Assembly (NCBI GenBank): GCA_037447655.1
Contig: JBBHKE010002703.1
Location: 88,347 to 148,086, forward strand
Source of the DNA: Zygnema cylindricum
Lineage: Eukaryota; Streptophyta; Zygnematophyceae; Zygnematales; Zygnemataceae
DNA length: 59,740 bases
Direction of reading: 5' to 3'
Made by a program: the position numbers and the translations under genes. The notes beneath the pieces were generated by a model. It searched no databases. It was given only the letters and a program-made list of their open reading frames with translations, and was not told where the DNA came from. Each line of letters starts with the position of its first letter. The first letter of the stretch is position 1. Shown here piece after piece: positions 1 through 11,300 of this stretch.

Positions 1-915
1 GAATTGTAAAATGAGTGCCTTTTTTTTTTTGGTTAGCAAATTGACGCTTGTCCCTTTTTTTTTTGCAATGGACTTTTTCTATTCGGTATATTGACTCCTG
101 GAGAGTGTCCTCTGTTTTTGGTTAAATTAACACTTTTTTTGCTAAATTGGCACACTCTTCATAAAATAAGCTCTAAAATTGCAACACTATCTAGTAATCT
201 ACAACCCCATAAATTTTGTATTTCCAGCTTTAACAACAATTTTTGTAGAGATAAGCATTTTGGCTTTCCTTGCAAAAGTTTGACTGCCATAACATTCTAA
301 AATGATTTTGACCATTCTTCCATCGGGTTTAAAATGATTTTGGTATTTCATCAGTGCCTTTTATTCGACTGAAAATTTATTTTGAGAGACACCTGTCTTG
401 CTGCCATTCCTTTTTCTGTTCTCGGTAGTCTTGTCATTTGGGAATAATTGAAAGAGAGCGAAATGATTTTCGTACTAATTGTGATGTCGGTTTTGAATTA
501 CAATTTTAAAACTCGAATGCGTTTCGAATAAGAAATTTAAAACTCGAATGTGTTTCGTATTACAACTTTAAAAAATTAAAACTAGATGTCTTTTGAATTA
601 AAAATTTAAAACTCAAATGCTCACTCCCATTGCCCCATCAACTTGTGATGTGGGTAAAGCTTTGGCCTAGCAGTATCATTCCCACTTGTCAAGAACCATT
701 TGTTGTTTAGTATTAAAAATGGACAAATAAACAAATTACTCCGTTAAACGGATGAATATCGAAAAGACAATCCACAAAAGATGCATTCGAAAACTATCAC
801 TCAAAAAAAAAAAAACGAAGTGCTACTTTACCCAACTTTACTAGGGAGTGTTAACATGAAAAATAATGTGGTCCCAAATCCTAAAATTATAACAAACTTA
901 AGAACATCAAAAATA
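1..915. other. Intergenic, 3' flank of the mutase gene
   Basis: AT-rich sequence with no recognisable exon. Around 495-620 a loose direct repeat of about 45 bp occurs three or four times, built on the phrase AAAACTCGAATG. The short open frames here show no codon pattern or motif. This side holds the 3' flank of the minus-strand mutase gene that ends at 916. Confidence 0.5.
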
Positions 916-3900
916 CTATTTAGAGAAGCTTAGTACCTGTTGCAAATGCAACGCTACATCTTGTGCAAGAGTGTCAGCCGATTGCTGATTGGACGCTTCC
1001 GCATAGATCCGCACTGCATCTTCTGTTCCCGAAGGCCTTACAAATGCTCTCCCTTGACTATGTTTGCCTGTACAAAAGACCATCTTGTTAATAAAATCAG
1101 TCCACTACACCGGGAATTGTTATTTACGTTAAAATAGAAAGCGCGGGGATTATTTTAGTATGAATAATTCTAATTTGGGTCCGAACGACGTGGACGATTT
1201 TTAACCGCTTACCAAATTAGCGTTAAGAAAGAAACAATTAGTATAATTAACACTATTTCACGTTCAGGACCCCCCCCCAAAAAAAATCACCAAATTAGTG
1301 TTATTAAGACTAATAATAGCGATTCACGGAGTAGCAACTAACAGCATCAGTAGAGTAGTCTAAGAAACCTTTTCAGGAGTAGGAGATCAACAACATCACG
1401 AGTAGAAGTTTAGTGATCACCGGCACAGCTTTATTTACCAACAAAAGTTATGTCTTCAAACATAAAACTAAAGTTCAGATTCACCAGTTTAGTTAAATCT
1501 AGACTTTACAAATGCATCTACAGCAAAGTCCTGATAACAATCTTAAAGGGCAGAAAATTGTGGCTATAATTTAAGTGCTTGATTCATATAACATAAGTAA
1601 GTCATATGCGATTGAAATACATTTCAGTCAGTTAAAACTGAACTAAAAACGTATAAAATAGCCTCGTTTCACGCACTTTACTATGGTATGAATGAATCAC
1701 AAAAGGGACCTGGTGGTGCTTACCAACTTCAATGTCTATGGCTGCTTGAAGTCCTTCTGGACTTGCCACCCGAGTTTCTGCGTCTGTTGTGATAATAGCT
1801 GAACGATCCGCGACCTTGACCTGCAAGTAAAAGTAAAAAAAAAAAAAAAGTTAATTACCCATTGTCTCGAAAACACATCAAATCTTAAAACTCTAACACT
1901 CGAGCAGAAAGGAACATATGAAACTATGCTTTAGGAGCAGAATGCAAGAAGAAACATGCACTTCAAGAAGAAAACGAAGAAAGGAATCAATATCGCAACT
2001 CATTGCCTGTCTGAAAAGGGCAATAAGTTACATACTTTGAGCTGGCGACTTGGAAGATCCTTATACAGATTATTCCAGTCCTCCACAGTCCATCCTTTAT
2101 ATCGGAGGACTGTCTCCACAAGAAGAATGCCACTTAATGCATCTCCTACTGCTTGATTTACCATTTCACTCATGGCAACTAACCTCCTTATAGCATATAG
2201 ACGTTCTCTGTCCCCGTCTGTGAAAAAAAAAAAATCCCAGCAAACATCTTCTTTGACAGATTAGGCCAAGCAGAGAAAGAACGAGAAAAACTGATATTTT
2301 GAATCTGACCAACGAGCAAAAATGATATTTGGAACAGTCATGTCATTGCTGCTTCTTAGAGCTATTGCGTTGATAATGGATGAATTGTCATTCGACATAT
2401 GACAAAAAGGTTTGCCGATATGGGTTTCAACCGTTGATCGATTCAAAATTTCTACCTCTTAGTTTTTACAGCGAGTGATCGACATTTTGAAACCAAAAAA
2501 AAAAACTATATCAATGGACAGACTTGAAGCTCATGAAACCATTCCTAACAAGCTACATCATGTAACGCTATTAGAGTAAAAGATTTTGTCCTTTCTCAAA
2601 CTCATTTTATCTTTCTATGTAAATCAGATTGGTCAGACATTTAAATGATAAGAGTTTTAGCTTTCCATAGGTCCTTGTACACTAAAACCCATAAAAACAG
2701 AAAACAAAACCTTTCGTACACCAATCTTTCTATCCTTCACATAGATGCCTGCAAGTACCTTCCTCACGGGTACTTTCCACCTTCAGCCAATTTAGAAACT
2801 TTGCTCCAAAAATGACAGTTCCATGTCCGTTGGCTTCAAAATAAATCCCAATATCATATTCCATAGCTGCTTCATGGAGATATTTGACTCCTGTAAGAGT
2901 TTTTACTACCTCTAGTCCCAACTGTTTTTTTATGAATGCAGTTGAAGCCCCATTTGCATAAGCAGTTTGAACAACTCCCACTCGTAAAGTCCCAAAACCA
3001 TGGATAATAAGCTCCTCTGAAGTATTACTGATTTCCATAAGATCGGGATTTTTATCATTTTTTAGGACTTTTAATTGATCTCCAATAAACGAAGCTGCAA
3101 GTACGGCAATTTTATCGCCATCCAAAAGGTGGAAATTGCAGTTTGATAAATGTGAACTGAAGTAGAAGTAAACGAGCCTGTCAGCATCTCCATCTAAACT
3201 GACACATCTGAGGAAGAAAAGGAAGAGAAGGCAAAAAAAGTAAATACCACAGATTACTACACTGTCAATCACTCTTGGAGTTAATAATACTAATCCTTTA
3301 CCTGCATATTAATATGTATATTGGCCTTTTGACCATGAAATAGCATTAATAACACCAATTGCACAAGCGGCCAGAAATTATCCACATTAACCATATCCAA
3401 AGTAGAGCTGCTTGTACTGATTTTACATTGAAATTAATGATTTATTTGTTCTATGCACTGTATACAGCACATTTTTGAGACCAGAGAATCAATCTGCTAA
3501 AGATACAACCAAAAGATTAACGGAACTACAAGACTGTTCAGCACACAGAGCAGTAATTAAGTACAGAGCACTATCAGATACAGAAAGGTTCTCCATAGCC
3601 TTCTTATACAAAAATTACTCGCCTCATTTTCAATCTCCACTTCTATGAAAATGATCGTCATTCTTAGATATGTGATATAAAACCAAAAAGTGGTTATGTC
3701 AGAAGACAGTTCTCTGCGAACTTTCACAATGAGAGCAAGTTTGCATGGACCTGCCTAAAAATGTTTATTGTACCTTTTTCCGTTGTCCTTTACAATGTCA
3801 AAAGTTTTAGGAGCATTTTGCTCCTTTTGGACAAAATCGGCTCCCATTTTTTCGTTAAGTACTCCTCCATCACCAGGATAATTTCGCAACTCAATGTTGA

Positions 3901-6869
3901 GCCCATAGGGCTTAACAATATGAGACAGACTAGCCATTTTTAATGCCCCAACTCCACAAGCACCATCTATTAAGAGTGGCATTTTCATAGCCTCGTCGGT
4001 CAAAAATTGGGAGGTTTGAGGCATTAAGTGAAACAAAGTCTGAAAGGATGATGAGAGTGTCTCAAAATATGCATTTTCTGTAAATGGAAAACCCTTGTTG
4101 GCTGCTCGGACAAGCCAATGGAGTTGAGGAGTCGTCAAAATTTCGAAGTTATGGGGCTTTACTCCGGTAATGGACAAAATGCCCTAGAGAACAAGTAATA
4201 AAGTGTTGAATACGAGTTAGATATGGCCATTGAAACCAAAAATTACATGCAAAAATGACTTGTAATGAAATACATATGCATTACACTGTGAATCGCTATT
4301 TAGTGTTTCTAATTTTAATTTGGTCACATGGGCGCTTGTAGACCGCTTATAAAGATAGTGCTCCTTAGGAAAATAATTAGCAATTTTAACATTAAATGTA
4401 CAGAGGCCAAGAAAAACGGCAATAAATTAGAGTTATTAACCATGATAATGATTCAGTCTGGTGTTGGCCAAAATTTGAGGGCCAAACATCTCATTCTGCT
4501 GTGGTGAGCGAATACATTGTTCAGGAAATTTGTGACATTGTAATAACGAGAAGTACTTTAGGAGAACTAAGAGCATATATTAGTTTTTTTACTACGCACA
4601 CTTCATTACATTGGACCACTCTTATCCTGGCACTTTGCCTCAAGAAATTGGAAATCGGAATTGAGCTTGGCTTTCAGGGAGGGTGACTAGATGCTATCTG
4701 CATAACAACTGCCTGAAGGAAACAATAAGAATATGAAAGTCCATTTAAAGAAAAAGTGAGGTTTTCACCTGCAAAGCTGCATTCACAAGACGTTCCCCAC
4801 TGGGTCGAGTGTCTCTCGCAACCAGAACACGACCCCCTTCAGATGAAAGGTTTTTAAAGCCCTCCTTTTGTTTAATTTCCTCAACTACCTGCAGTACAAG
4901 ATATACATACAGGAAACTGCACCAAATGATTTGGAGTGAGGAAAAGATAAGAGATTTTCAAGGATGAATGCTAAACCATTTCTAGGAGCACTAAGTTCAA
5001 AAAGAGAAATGCAAAGAAAGTAATTTTACTTTGAACAAGCCACATAAACTATGCACAGATTGGTTAGAAGGGAAAGTCTATTTTTTTCTTTCTTTTTGAA
5101 AATGACTGTATAAAATGAAGGTTATATCCACAAACTGTAGAACTGTCCTCGGTCATGGATCACTACAAGCATGTAGCTTTCTACTTAGAGCAGGGAAATA
5201 ATCATTGGAAAATAAAAATAAGTTATATAGACGACGTCGAAAGGTTATGACAATCACTGGCACACATAATACAGTGATTGCTAAACAATTCAACACTGCT
5301 TTATAAATACCATTCTAAAATGGCTTATACACAGGCAGAAAACTCATGAAAGGTCCAAAGTGTATTTTTTTTTGCTTCATCTTGAACCAAGAGCCAAGGC
5401 ATAATCCAGACTCTAATTATAAGGTTATCAAACAAGGTATCTAGAGGATCAATGAAGTGAGATAAGGTTGCCAAAACAAGGTGGACACTTCTCCTAGATT
5501 AAGGAGTGGCAAAGTGTTCTGAGAAAAACAAGATAGAAAAGACGTAGTTAAGTTTTTATAACAATGTTTTTATTACATTGTTCATCAATTCTAATCTACA
5601 CTTGTCCATGAAAACTTCAGAATTGAAGTCAACAGTTCAAAACCCTGGTTAAACAATTCTTAAGGCAAAGTCAAGGTGGTTTTCCAACTGGGGACAACCC
5701 TGTATGAAGTTGATCAGCCGGCCAGAGCTGGTTCACGTCTGTCATATTTCTGGAGGGTTATCTACGGTTTTTTGCAAGTGTACACCTTGCACACAGCAGC
5801 TGCATCCACTGAATTTGCCATAGAAGGGTTTCTAAACTTTTGAAGGATTTTTGGAGGATTTATCTACAAATGCACACCTTGCACACAGCAGCTGCATCTG
5901 CTGCATTTGACAGGAAAGGGTGATTAAGCTTTTTTAGTTTTGAAGAGTTTTTTAGGGTTTATTATGATTCTTTTGAGTTTGTTTACAGTAACTGCATCCA
6001 CTGCATTTGTCAGCGAACTATTACTACTTTTTTAGGTTTGCATGGATCTTTTAGGATTGTTTAGGGATTTTTAGAAGTTCTTAGAGCTTGTTCGCAAGTG
6101 CACAAATTCCACACGATAGCTGCATCTGCTGCATTTCCCAGTGAAGGGTTTTAGTCTTCTCAGGTATTTAAGATTTTTAGGGTATTTTACGAGGTTTTAG
6201 GGTTTGTTTGCAAATGCACACCTTGCACACAGCAGCTGCATCCGCTGCATTTGCCAGGGAAGTCGCATGCGCTTCCCATGTAATGGTAAGCATTCCACCT
6301 TCAGGATCAGCCAGTTTCACTCCATTGTCCTCTACAGGGTTGTGTGACGCCGTCACCATTATTCCAGTGCATTGGCCAGTATGGAGAGATCGTAATGCCG
6401 CCAGAACTCCCATCCGAAAAACTATTGAATCAAGCAGCTCTGCCTTGGCTCTAAAGCCAGCGGTTCCATATGAGAAGTCAACATCTGGCATAATATAGTG
6501 GAGAAGTCAAAGTTGTTAGTAGTTGACAACAGCAAATCGTACATTCATCTGCGCCATGCAAAATCTGCACCAAAAAATAAAGCTAATGTTCCGGCAATGG
6601 CGAGAAAAGCAAATTAGATGCCTCCTTCATGTCGAGGATGACAAGTCTCCTATTCAAAATTTTGCATTCTATAAACAAGCGCATTGTATTTCATGTCGTT
6701 CTTGTTTTATAACCAACTGAGGTAGCCACATGGGATCATTATTGAGGAGATAAATAAAAAATAAAAAATAAAAAACAAAGCGAAACTGCTCACTTTCAGG
6801 CTTTGGAAATAAAGCCGCCGCTTCTTCCAGACTCATGAAAGAAGTTGTCGTGTTCTCCTGCCTGGTCAT
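916..6869 (-). CDS. AGM1: Phosphoacetylglucosamine mutase, 8 exons
   Basis: Converts GlcNAc-6-phosphate to GlcNAc-1-phosphate in cytosolic UDP-GlcNAc synthesis (alpha-D-phosphohexomutase family; plant DRT101 type). Exons, 5' to 3': 6869-6794, 6484-6222, 4888-4769, 4183-3774, 3207-2759, 2217-2036, 1820-1724, 1067-916. All junctions are GT-AG and phases close to give 582 codons plus stop, near the roughly 556 residues of the Arabidopsis protein. Visible motifs are the SYGTAGFR entry, the phosphoserine loop TASHNP (Ser about 72), the metal loop DGDADR (295-300), the sugar-binding EANGHG (414-419) and the phosphate-binding RPSGTED (543-549). All four active-site loops are intact. The start is the first in-frame ATG of exon 1. 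The frame stays open upstream without another ATG, so an upstream 5' exon is possible. Intron 2 holds tandem copies of the exon 2 end. The gene is divergent from the WD40 gene. Confidence 0.93.
1190..1334. mobile_element. MITE-like remnant, TACACCGTGAATCGC family
   Basis: Lies in the last intron of the mutase gene. The right end matches the reverse complement of the family terminus (AATAGCGATTCACGG), and the interior has the family phrases ATTAGTGTTATTAA and AACACTATTT. The left end is eroded, so the start is approximate. Confidence 0.45.
4282..4464. mobile_element. MITE-like element, TACACCGTGAATCGC family
   Basis: The left end TACACTGTGAATCGCTATT and the right end (TAACCATGATAATGATTCAG) are diverged inverted termini flanked by TA. 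It sits in intron 3 of the mutase gene, between the exons starting at 4888 and 4183. It has no coding capacity and is about 180 bp long, like the other copies. Confidence 0.5.
5774..6262. repeat. Tandem repeat that includes the exon 2 donor of the mutase gene
   Basis: Five units begin near 5774, 5866, 5983, 6094 and 6211, so the period is about 92-117 bp. The last unit is the real 3' end of mutase exon 2 plus its donor (minus-strand reading GTGTGCAAG then GTGTGC). The units at 5866 and 5774 keep the same exon-end and donor sequence. Those at 5983 and 6094 have lost the donor. The core shared phrase is CAGCTGCATCCGCTGCATTT. Confidence 0.85.
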
Positions 6870-8364
6870 AGAATAAGCTTTAGTTTGTGGCTGATCTGAG
6901 CGAGAAGATGCCCTTGTATTCACCAAGTAACCGTGTTGCAGGAGTCGAGATGACGGGAGGCAATTGAGATCACCACGACGAGCAGAAAAAAATCTGGCAA
7001 AATGGTCGAACGATAGTGATTTGAGGTGGTGAAATCATATAGAGAAGGGCAAGATAAGACGTTTACAAACTCGGCACCTTAATAATGTTCAATTGTTAAT
7101 GGACCTGATCTAGTCACGATATCTGCATTTGACAACTTTAAATCTTGTATTTTGCTTGTTCATTTTTGCTTTTTGAAAAGGACAGCAATTGCCTCGGTGA
7201 ACAAAACAATGCAGTTGTGCCCAGTATTCCATTCTGCAGAATCAAATTCAAATTCAATAAGTCTGGGAATTACTGCAAAGACGATTTGGTGATTGTTTAA
7301 GAAAAAATTCTGGATAATTCGCGACAAAAAACTGTGAAAAGACAGAAAATTTCAGGCAAGCAGAGGCCAAAACAATTCACATGAATGGCTGTCGATGGCC
7401 TCAACCAATTTGTTATATGTTCTGAAACCTAGGACTAGGAAGACAATGAACAACATTAATTAATGTTGTACTTGATTAAGTGAAATCACTATTTTTGTTA
7501 ATGAACTTACCGGTTTGCTTCAAGAAAATGTAAAATTGCCAACTGCATGTCATATTATTTATGAAAATTGTCTAGAGTACATGACACTTGCATAAATATG
7601 CAAATCCAAATTACTTAGATCTCTGATAAGAAGCTGGAGGCTAAAAAAATATACTGTAAAATGTAAAAATGTTATAAATGAATAACGGAATGAAGACAAT
7701 GCGGTAGTCAATATTCATGGAGCTGACATTTATTCTGGCGATATTGGATCTTACAGGTCAGAAGTAATAAATGATGAGGTGGAAATAAATGATTTCAAAG
7801 AACATCTTTCACTCCTGAATTTCTGCTATGATTGAGCACATCCTAGCATTTTGACAATGTTACCGCGTTAGATTATTGAACCATCTGTTTTGTTGCCAGA
7901 ATCAATTCAAATGGGTCTGTGGCATACATGTATTCTAGGTCAGCGCTCACTGGCTCGAAGGGAAGATATCATACACGATGGAACAATTAACATTCAGTCT
8001 GGAAGCTTCAGCTGTATCCCTGATAGGGTAATGCCACCTGGCAGAAACACAAGCAGCCACGGCAGCAAGTTTACATGACGAATTCACGACCGCGGAGGCA
8101 GCAGTTAGCGACATGTAGTTGGCACTGACAAACAAGAAAGAAGGACGATACAGAGAAAAGAGGAAAAGAGGAGGGGAAAGACGAAGAATGGATGAAGAAA
8201 TCAAAGTTATGTGAGACGCTGGTGACGTATACGTCCGCTGCAGTGGGAACGGTGCGGGGCACGGAGGCGTAAAACGCTATTTAGATTTTAGAATACATGT
8301 TTATGACTCCGCTTTCTGTTTTGTGCAAAACTGCAAGTTTTTTCATGTAAGGTTTGTTTGAAAC
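6870..8364. promoter_or_regulatory. Divergent intergenic region, mutase (-) and WD40 (+)
   Basis: About 1.5 kb separate the two starts, so both promoters should lie here. No TATA box or known element could be assigned with confidence. A GC-richer patch at 8060-8270 just upstream of the WD40 start is unlike the AT-rich surroundings and may be the 5' UTR or core promoter. The open frames at 7890-8204 show no family signature. Confidence 0.4.
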
Positions 8365-11300
8365 ATGGATGGCCGTAGAAGCCATGGAAAGAAGCCTCAA
8401 AATGACGCGTCGGGCAAAAAGCCTGACCGTAGTTTAGAATCGTTTTTCAAGAAAGTGTTGCCGTCACCATCGCAGAAGATTCCTGCTCCTGAAAGAAAGG
8501 GCACTTGTCGTTACAGGTGATCCAACATGCAGACAGTAGATTATTTTTATCAGTCCAAACAGTTTCGTGGGTATCTGTACAATCAGAGAAGCTATGTGGA
8601 ATTGTTGCTTTGGTAAAGTAAGTATTTTAATAGTTGCAAGTGATGTTTTATTTTCTTTAAACCAAGCCTCTCAACTTGCACTTCTCCAGGGAGACATTTG
8701 GAATTGAAAACTATGAATTAACGGGACGCTTACCGAGGAAATTGAAAAGACTAGTAGTGCAACAGAATCTTTCTTCATACTCAAAGGTGAGGTGTAATTA
8801 AACCAGCTCTACATTGTCAAGCTAGCTTGATATTTGTCCACTCAGCTACCGTAGGTTTACTGCAAATATATTTACCCTGCTGAAGAATCCAATATGTTAT
8901 CAACTATGAATTTGTTAATTTTTAAATGGTTTCTGCCATTGCCAATTTCATGAGAAAAGAAAAGATGCGGTTTGGAGATACTCTCGGGAATTAATGTTGA
9001 AATTTTTACACCGTAACAACCAAGAATTTGAACAAGACATTGCGGTCCTTTTTTTTTGTTTCTATTAGCTGATGTGAACCACAAAGCACCTATTTTTTCA
9101 CGATATTAACTAAACAGAGAGCGACGTATGCTCCATAGAACTATTTGTTTTGCCCTCAGTTATTTGGCTTATTTTGTCAACAATGTGTGGTCATAGAATT
9201 TAGAATTCGATTAGGAAACAGATGGTGCCACACATCGTTTGTCAAACCAGTTATTATAGGAGCACTTCTCATATTGTTGCATTTTTTGCAATCCCCAAAA
9301 AGTGTCAGAAATTTTGTGCAAACATACTGAAACAAAGTGAAATAAAACGTAGTATGCTGCACACAAAAATTAACAAATTCGTTTTTCATCAATTCGTGAA
9401 AGCAAATATTTCTTATACCGGCACCTCTCAATGTATTGTAGTATAATAAGTAGTTGTTTTATATCTTTGTAACTGATGTACAAAGAAAACACGTAACAAT
9501 GGTTGTTTGTAGTTTACAACAGCGAATGAGTAACAGGAAGGCTTTTAATTGGAGTAAGACAAAATGGCTTTTGAAAAATTTCACAAACATAACGTACTTG
9601 CTAGTGAAAATGTTTTGTTAGTGCAAAATGATCGTTTGGTTTAGGGTCCAATCTTATCGTGCTCAAAACACTTCTGAGTAGAAAATCGTCTACTGAAGTC
9701 TAAAACCATTTAGCACCTATTTGATTAATACAAACGATTATTTAGATGATGCTACATGACAACATCTAGTCGCTGAATGACACGCTACCACTTATTTCCC
9801 CTCCTATTTCAAGGACTTTTTTTCTTGTTTAAATTCTGTAGATACACATTAAATCTCCGCATGTTCTTGAACGTTCTACCTAAGTTTGAGTTGGAGTGGA
9901 TATTTTTACTGTTTTTCTTCTGGATGTTTTGACAATCTGAACTTTCCCCAAATCAGCGAAAAAAGTGTATGAAGTTCAATTTATAGTATCTTGTTGACTA
10001 ATTCAATATTTTGTTCGACCACCCTTGCCAGTTGCTTGAGAAATGAAAAGATGATGGTGTTTGGCGGTACTTTGAGAATTAATGTCTAAAATATAGAGTA
10101 TGCATGCTTACTACAAGTTCAATTGTTACAATGTTTAACAGGCTTCTGTCCTATACACAGACGTTCCTTCTGAATCCATACATTTATCAAGGTACTGAAC
10201 AAATTCATGCTCTTAATCTGTAGCCTTATGCATGCCTGCTGATAAAGTAGAAGATAGTAATTAGCATTTGGTTTTTATACTTCAGATTTCAGAAACAGAT
10301 TGCTGTTCAGGTAATTTGACCATTGCAAGACTGGGGTACTGCACGTTCATTCTGGATTATTCAATATTTGTGACAACTAGTTCCTAATTAGCTCGTATTT
10401 TTTTATCTGGTTTTCTGAGCTGTTTCATGTACATTGTCTTGGTCTTTGTCCTTTTGAAGCAAGCAGTACCACATTTACCATACCAGGCAAAATTGGAGGT
10501 TATAGATGGTGTGTTTAGCTTAGAATTGCTTTACGATTGTCCTTACAAAGATATGCTGTCACGACATTTGCCTGGAATTCTCCAGTTATTTTTCTGTCTC
10601 CATTCTTTCATTCCATTCCATTCTTCCATTCTGCGGCCATTTTTCCATTTTTCTGTCTTTCTCTTCTTTAACCCTTTTTGAGGTGTTAAATTTCCTGTTT
10701 TTCGAGAGAAACCTGATTGTCTTGCTGCAATTCCCTGCTGGTCCTCAGGTATACTGTCGTTTGGAAATGTTTTTAAATTGGAGGAAAATGTTGGGTTGAT
10801 TTGTTATATTTGTGCACTGCAGCAATCAAATTTCAAGCGTGGAGTTCGATCCTGGGGTGAGTTTCTCTACAGGAAATCCATGATTGCATCAAATGTTGTT
10901 CCTGTTGCAATTTTCAAACTTTTGTTTTTAATTCTTTCTGGTTTCCTTTCAGTGACGGAATGAGTGTTACCCTTGGTTTTGTTGGCTTGACAAAATGTTG
11001 GACTTTCCTTAAGCTCAATTGGTTCTGAAGCAGTGGGTTATGAAATTCATGTTTATGTCATTGTATTTGAATGATGGAGGACAGCATAAAAAACCTTAAA
11101 AAAGCCAAAAAATTGTAAAACCTACAAAAATGCTCAGCGTATGGCTATTATAAAAGGAACTAGAAAATCTTACAGACTTTGGACACTGTCTGGCTGTTTG
11201 TTTTTTTCTCAGGGTCAGCATGTAGTTTCAACATCAACTGGAGGGCAACTCGCAATACACAAATTCGATTGCTGCATTGATAATGGTATATTATGGAGTG

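Noticed and set aside
2261-2446. Possible extra mutase exon on the minus strand
   Set aside because: The joins 2759 to 2217 and 2036 to 1820 already keep phase and family order; inserting this frame would break the conserved region.
7890-8204. Possible exon in the divergent promoter
   Set aside because: Neither strand gives a recognisable family or a splice link to the flanking genes.
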